A stretch of 64,000 nt of DNA from Microlunatus parietis. GTDB lineage: Bacteria; Actinomycetota; Actinomycetes; Propionibacteriales; Propionibacteriaceae. Positions 60,382-64,000 of this stretch are shown here, in pieces (position 1 is the stretch's first letter; each line of letters begins with the position of its first letter). The position numbers and the translations under genes are program-made. The DNA is taken from NCBI RefSeq assembly GCF_013407955.1, contig NZ_JACCBU010000001.1, forward strand, positions 6,324,001 through 6,388,000, given 5' to 3'. Under the pieces are notes generated by a model, which searched no databases, was not told the DNA's origin, and saw only the letters and a program-made list of their open reading frames with translations.

Positions 60382-61314
60382 GTGGTGCTGCTTCAGCAGC
60401 TGATCGACGGACTGTCGCTCGGTGCGATGTACGCCCTGATCGCGGTCGGCTACACGGTGGTGTACGGCATCGTGCAGTTGATCAACTTCGCTCACGGTGA
60501 GATCTTCATGCTCGGCGGGTTCGGCGCGGTGGCGGTGTGGCTGCTGTCGCCGGGACGGCCGGTCGCTCTGTGGATCTTCCCGCTGATGCTGATCGGTGGC
60601 ATCGCGGTCGCGGTGGCGGTGGCGTTGCTGATGGAGAGATTCGCGTACCGACCGCTGCGCAACGCACCGAGACTGGCGCCGTTCATCACGGCGATCGGCG
60701 TCTCGATCGTGCTGCAGGAGGCGGTCCGGCTCTTCTACGACCGGATCCCGGGGTTCCCCAGCGCCAAGGCCGCGGTGGTGTTCCCGCAGCTCGACCTGGT
60801 CAGCGGTTCGGCGATCCCGCTGGGACCAGGACTGAGTATTCAGCGCGGCTCCGTCTTCACCCTGCTCGCGCTGGTCCTCTGCACCGTGCTCCTCTACCTG
60901 TTCGTGAACCGGAGCCGGCTCGGCCGGGCGATGCAGGCGGCGTCGCAGGATCCGGACACGGCGCGCCTGATGGGCATCAACGTCGACCGGATCATCATGC
61001 TGGCCTTCGGCGTGGGCGCGGCGTTGGCCGCGGTCGCCGGGCTGGCGTACGGGCTGCGCTACACCCAGGTGCAGTTCCACATGGGCTTCCTGGCCGGGCT
61101 GAAGGCGTTCACGGCCGCGGTGCTCGGCGGCATCGGCAACATCTACGGTGCCGTGGTCGGCGGCCTGGTGCTCGGCGTGGCCGAGGCGCTGGCGACCGCG
61201 CTGCCGTTCAGCGGCTCGGCCTGGAAGGACGTCTGGGCCTTCGTACTGTTGATCTTGGTACTGGTGTTCCGGCCGCAGGGCCTGCTCGGCGCGAGGGTGG
61301 TCGATCGCGCATGA
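60382..61314 (+). CDS. livH: branched-chain amino-acid ABC permease
   Basis: This 310-residue integral membrane protein has about eight helices and the LivH features LLQQLIDGLSLGAMYALIAVG, VQLINFAHGEIFMLGGF, RLMGINVDRIIMLAFGVGAAL and a transporter-coupling loop LKAFTAAVLGGIGNIYGAVVGG. It forms the membrane channel with LivM. GTG start; its stop overlaps the livM ATG. Confidence 0.94.
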   Translation: MVLLQQLIDGLSLGAMYALIAVGYTVVYGIVQLINFAHGEIFMLGGFGAVAVWLLSPGRPVALWIFPLMLIGGIAVAVAVALLMERFAYRPLRNAPRLAPFITAIGVSIVLQEAVRLFYDRIPGFPSAKAAVVFPQLDLVSGSAIPLGPGLSIQRGSVFTLLALVLCTVLLYLFVNRSRLGRAMQAASQDPDTARLMGINVDRIIMLAFGVGAALAAVAGLAYGLRYTQVQFHMGFLAGLKAFTAAVLGGIGNIYGAVVGGLVLGVAEALATALPFSGSAWKDVWAFVLLILVLVFRPQGLLGARVVDRA

Positions 61315-63059
61315 GCCCGCGTGTTGGTGGTGGTTGGGCCAGGCTGGCGCTGCCCCGGTTGATCACCCCGGACCTGATCCGGCGGTCCGAGCCGTTCGCG
61401 TGGATCGTCGCCCTGGTCGGCGGGGCGCTGATCGTGGTCGCGCCGTTCCTGCCCTGGGCCTACGACGACGCGGCCCTGGACGACATGTCGGTGGCGTTCT
61501 ACCCGTCCGTGCTGCAGTTCCTGGCGCTGGCGCTCGGCGCGGTGATCATCGCCGGCACGCTGCTGGACCGGTTGATCCCGCGCCGGCGCGGCAGCCGGGC
61601 GCCGGGCTGGCGTCGCGGCGCCCGCGCCGCCGCGACCGGTGCGCTGATCTACCTCGCGTTGATCATGGTCACCATCGCGCTGGAGCTCGGCGGCTTGATC
61701 AACGTCGAGCCGGGCGGCTGGCTGGCCCTGGCCGGTGCGGTGATCGCGTTCGCCGGCACCCGGCTGATCGAGCCCGCCCCGGAGCCGCGATTCGGCGAGC
61801 TGGAGGGACCGGCGGTCGTCGAGATCCTCGCCGTCGCGGCGTTCATGGGCGCAGCGTTCTTCGCGGTCGTGTTCGCTCTCGACTTCGATGACGGCGGCGG
61901 CTTCGTCTGCTTTGTCACGTTCGTCGGCATCGCGGCGGCAGTGCTGGTCCGGTCCGGAGTCATGGCCTGGTACTCCGGGGTGTCGTCCCGGCGCCGGCCG
62001 GTGCTGGTCACGGCGGCGATCCTGGCGGCGATCCTGTTCCCGTTCACCCAGGGCACTTCGGACGCGAACCTCTCGATCGCGACCCAGGTGATCATCTTCG
62101 CCATGACGGCGCTGGGGCTGAACATCGTGGTCGGCCTGGCCGGCCTGCTCGACCTCGGCTACGTCGCGTTCCTCGGCGCAGGGGCCTACGTCGCCGCGAT
62201 GCTGTCCCAGTCGGCGTTCGCGACGATCGACGTCCAGCCACCGTTCCCGGTGGTGATGTTGATCTCCGGTTGTGTCAGCGCGACCTTCGGCCTGATCATC
62301 GGGTCGCCGACGCTGCGGGTGTCCGGCGATTACCTGGCGATCGTCACCCTCGCGTTCGGCGAGATCTTCCGGATCGCGGTGCTCAACCTGGACGGCATCT
62401 CCGGCCCGGATCTGACGCACGGCCCGAACGGCATCCCCGCGATTCCCGACCTGGATCCGCTCGGGTACGACTTCGGCAACCCGCCACCGTTCCTCGGCAT
62501 CTTCGCGCCATTGCCCCGGTTCGCCAACTACTACTTCCTGCTGTTGTTGATCTTGCTGTTCGTGGTGCTGGTCGTGACTCGGCTGAACAACAGCCGGATC
62601 GGGCGCGGCTGGATCGCCATCCGGGAGGACGAGAAGGCGGCCGAGGCGATGGGGGTCAACACCTTCGGGCTGAAGCTGTTCGCGTTCGCCGGCGGCGCCT
62701 TCCTGGCCGGCCTGGCCGGCTCCGTCAAGGCCCATCACGACATCTCGATCAATCCCGGTCAGTACATGTTCCTCGAGTCGGCGTTCCTGCTCTCCGCGGT
62801 CGTCCTCGGCGGCATGGGCACCGTGGTCGGTGTCCTGGTCGGCGCGACGCTGCTCAAGCTGGCGCCGGAGAAGCTGCGCGATTTCGCCGAGTTGCGGCTG
62901 CTGCTGTTCGGCGTGCTGCTCGTGGTGATGATGCGGTTCCGGCCGGAAGGCATGGTGCCGAGCCGTCGACGGCAGTTGGAGTTCCACGAGGAGGACGAGG
63001 AACTGGCCGAGAAGCTCGACGAGGGCGAGCCCGTACCGGCCGAGGGGGCGCGGACATGA
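61311..63059 (+). CDS. livM: branched-chain amino-acid ABC permease, long N-terminus
   Basis: This 582-residue protein, longer than typical LivM (300-420), has about six extra membrane helices in its first 240 residues (for example AWIVALVGGALIVVAPFLPW and VEILAVAAFMGAAFFAVVFA), then the LivM core from about residue 255: ALGLNIVVGLAGLLDLGYVAF, VSGDYLAIVTLAFGEIFRIA, AAEAMGVNTFGLKLFAFAGG and SAVVLGGMGTVVGVLVGA. The C-terminus is acidic (FHEEDEELAEKLDEGEP). It pairs with LivH. Overlaps both neighbours by four bases. Confidence 0.92.
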   Translation: MSPRVGGGWARLALPRLITPDLIRRSEPFAWIVALVGGALIVVAPFLPWAYDDAALDDMSVAFYPSVLQFLALALGAVIIAGTLLDRLIPRRRGSRAPGWRRGARAAATGALIYLALIMVTIALELGGLINVEPGGWLALAGAVIAFAGTRLIEPAPEPRFGELEGPAVVEILAVAAFMGAAFFAVVFALDFDDGGGFVCFVTFVGIAAAVLVRSGVMAWYSGVSSRRRPVLVTAAILAAILFPFTQGTSDANLSIATQVIIFAMTALGLNIVVGLAGLLDLGYVAFLGAGAYVAAMLSQSAFATIDVQPPFPVVMLISGCVSATFGLIIGSPTLRVSGDYLAIVTLAFGEIFRIAVLNLDGISGPDLTHGPNGIPAIPDLDPLGYDFGNPPPFLGIFAPLPRFANYYFLLLLILLFVVLVVTRLNNSRIGRGWIAIREDEKAAEAMGVNTFGLKLFAFAGGAFLAGLAGSVKAHHDISINPGQYMFLESAFLLSAVVLGGMGTVVGVLVGATLLKLAPEKLRDFAELRLLLFGVLLVVMMRFRPEGMVPSRRRQLEFHEEDEELAEKLDEGEPVPAEGART

Positions 63060-63985
63060 GCACTGCGCACGACGAGCCGCCGCCCGGCACCGATCCGGAG
63101 ACCGGCGAGCAGCTGGCGCCGCAACTGATGGGGATCGACCCGGACCGGCCGATCCTCGAGGCCCAGGACGTGTCCATGCGGTTCGGCGGCCTGGTCGCCG
63201 TCGACCACGTGGGCTTCCAGGCCCGGCTCGGCGAGATCGTCGGGCTGATCGGCCCGAACGGCGCCGGCAAGACCACGTTCTTCAACTGCCTGACCGGGCT
63301 CTATCAGCCGACCGCCGGCCGGGTGACGTTCAACGGCACCGTCCTGCCGCCGAAGCCGCGCAAGGTGGTCCAGGCCGGGATGGCGCGGACGTTCCAGAAC
63401 ATCCGGCTGTTCGCCAACATGACCGCCCGCGAGAACGTCATGGTCGGGCGCTACTGCCGGACCAGCGCTGGCCCGTTCACCTCGATCATCCGGGGCTTCA
63501 AGTACCGGCGCGAGGAGCGCGAGACCGAACAGCTGGCCGACCAGCTGCTCGACTTCGTCGGGATCGGCGGCTCCGGCGATCACCTGGCCCGCAACCTCTC
63601 GTACGGCGACCAGCGGCGGCTCGAGATCGCCCGGGCGCTGGCCACCGAGCCGAAGGTGCTGCTGCTCGACGAGCCGACCGCCGGCATGAATCCGCAGGAG
63701 ACCCGGCAGGCGGAGGAACTGATCCGGCGGATCCGCGACCTCGGCCTGGCGATCGTCGTGATCGAGCACGACATGCGGTTCATCTTCAACCTGTGCGACC
63801 GGGTCGTATGCCTGGTCCAGGGCAAGATCCTGGTGGAGGGCACTCCCGAGGTCGTCCAGTCCGACCCGCAGGTGATCGAGGCCTACATCGGAACTGGGCC
63901 GGCGGAGCGGGACGAGACCGAACCGGCGCCGCGCCGGGCCGAACCGGATGGCACTGTCGGCGAACGGGGGACCCGCGATGCTTGA
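63056..63985 (+). CDS. livG: branched-chain amino-acid ABC ATPase LivG
   Basis: This 309-residue ABC ATPase has Walker A GLIGPNGAGKTTFFNCLTGL, Q-loop region ARTFQNIRLFANMTARENVM, signature NLSYGDQRRLEIARALA (a SYGDQ variant of LSGGQ typical of LivG), Walker B KVLLLDEPTAGMNP and the H-loop VVIEHDMRFIFNLCDRV. The 30-residue N-terminal extension and Arg/Glu/Pro-rich tail are dispensable-looking. It drives import with LivF. Overlaps livM and livF. Confidence 0.95.
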   Translation: MSTAHDEPPPGTDPETGEQLAPQLMGIDPDRPILEAQDVSMRFGGLVAVDHVGFQARLGEIVGLIGPNGAGKTTFFNCLTGLYQPTAGRVTFNGTVLPPKPRKVVQAGMARTFQNIRLFANMTARENVMVGRYCRTSAGPFTSIIRGFKYRREERETEQLADQLLDFVGIGGSGDHLARNLSYGDQRRLEIARALATEPKVLLLDEPTAGMNPQETRQAEELIRRIRDLGLAIVVIEHDMRFIFNLCDRVVCLVQGKILVEGTPEVVQSDPQVIEAYIGTGPAERDETEPAPRRAEPDGTVGERGTRDA

Positions 63986-64000
63986 GGTGAAAGACCTGAA
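63978..64000 (+). CDS. livF: start of second liv ABC ATPase (LivF), cut by window edge
   Basis: ATG 63978 overlaps the end of livG and opens MLEVKDL, the usual first strand of LivF. Only seven codons are visible; the assignment rests mainly on operon order. Confidence 0.7.

Noticed and set aside
61334..61891. Frames overlapping livM on both strands
   Set aside because: Out of frame with a clear membrane permease whose hydrophobic pattern is unambiguous.

Overview
The window is a high-GC, gene-dense stretch of an actinobacterial chromosome. The strongest evidence is the complete division and cell-wall (dcw) cluster without ftsA, followed by sepF, yggT and divIVA/wag31, together with Lsr2, a PASTA Ser/Thr kinase, an ANTAR response regulator beside pyk, and the idsA-metF-kinase neighbourhood known from Streptomyces and Mycobacterium. 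Many genes carry a TANNNT box six or seven bases before the start codon, the sign of leaderless transcription. The genus cannot be read from the sequence; a propionibacterial or nocardioidal actinomycete is plausible, but this is inference.

Layout. 0-25 kb: mostly single-gene units. They are an EEP-type phosphodiesterase cut by the window edge, an EamA transporter, a PASTA kinase, a PPOX oxidoreductase, thiE followed by an RNase Sa-like lipoprotein and its barstar inhibitor, a VOC protein and a MerR-VOC regulator, a D-aminoacylase, a Tat-exported nucleotidase with an NHL-repeat protein, a secreted EEP enzyme, a DinB-fold protein, the divergent pair idsA/metF, a lipoprotein, HelD/HelR, an FAD oxidoreductase, a divergent nitroreductase/HxlR pair and a PIG-L deacetylase. 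25.3-28.1 kb: an SOS-boxed unit with a HEPN protein, a methyltransferase and DNA polymerase IV. 28.8-34.5 kb: a DUF3040 membrane protein, Lsr2, and a moxR-DUF58-transglutaminase operon on the minus strand. 35-53.4 kb: mraZ, rsmH, ftsL, ftsI, murE, murF, mraY, murD, ftsW, murG, murC, ftsQ, ftsZ, sepF, yggT and divIVA, all on the plus strand. 54-58 kb: a TraR/DksA zinc-finger protein with a histone-like tail, lspA, rluD, pyk and tRNA-Leu(CAA). 58.2-64 kb: a PdtaR-like regulator and a branched-chain amino-acid ABC operon (livK, livH, livM, livG, start of livF).

Non-coding content is unusually rich. Four copies of a ~65-bp palindromic element with GACCGGTC ends lie 3-20 bases after stop codons, all in the same orientation relative to the gene they follow. 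A six-unit, 10-bp-phased array before mraZ looks like the MraZ operator. A multi-helix RNA and a 14-codon leader ORF separate mraZ from rsmH. Three further inverted-repeat elements, several tandem arrays confined to gene-less stretches, four terminator-like hairpins and a perfect actinobacterial SOS box are also present.

Functionally, the centre of the window makes lipid II (murE to murG, mraY), builds the divisome (ftsL, ftsI, ftsW, ftsQ, ftsZ, sepF) and the polar growth scaffold (divIVA). The flanking kinase, the prenyl diphosphate synthase and the moxR-DUF58-transglutaminase operon may feed into envelope growth.
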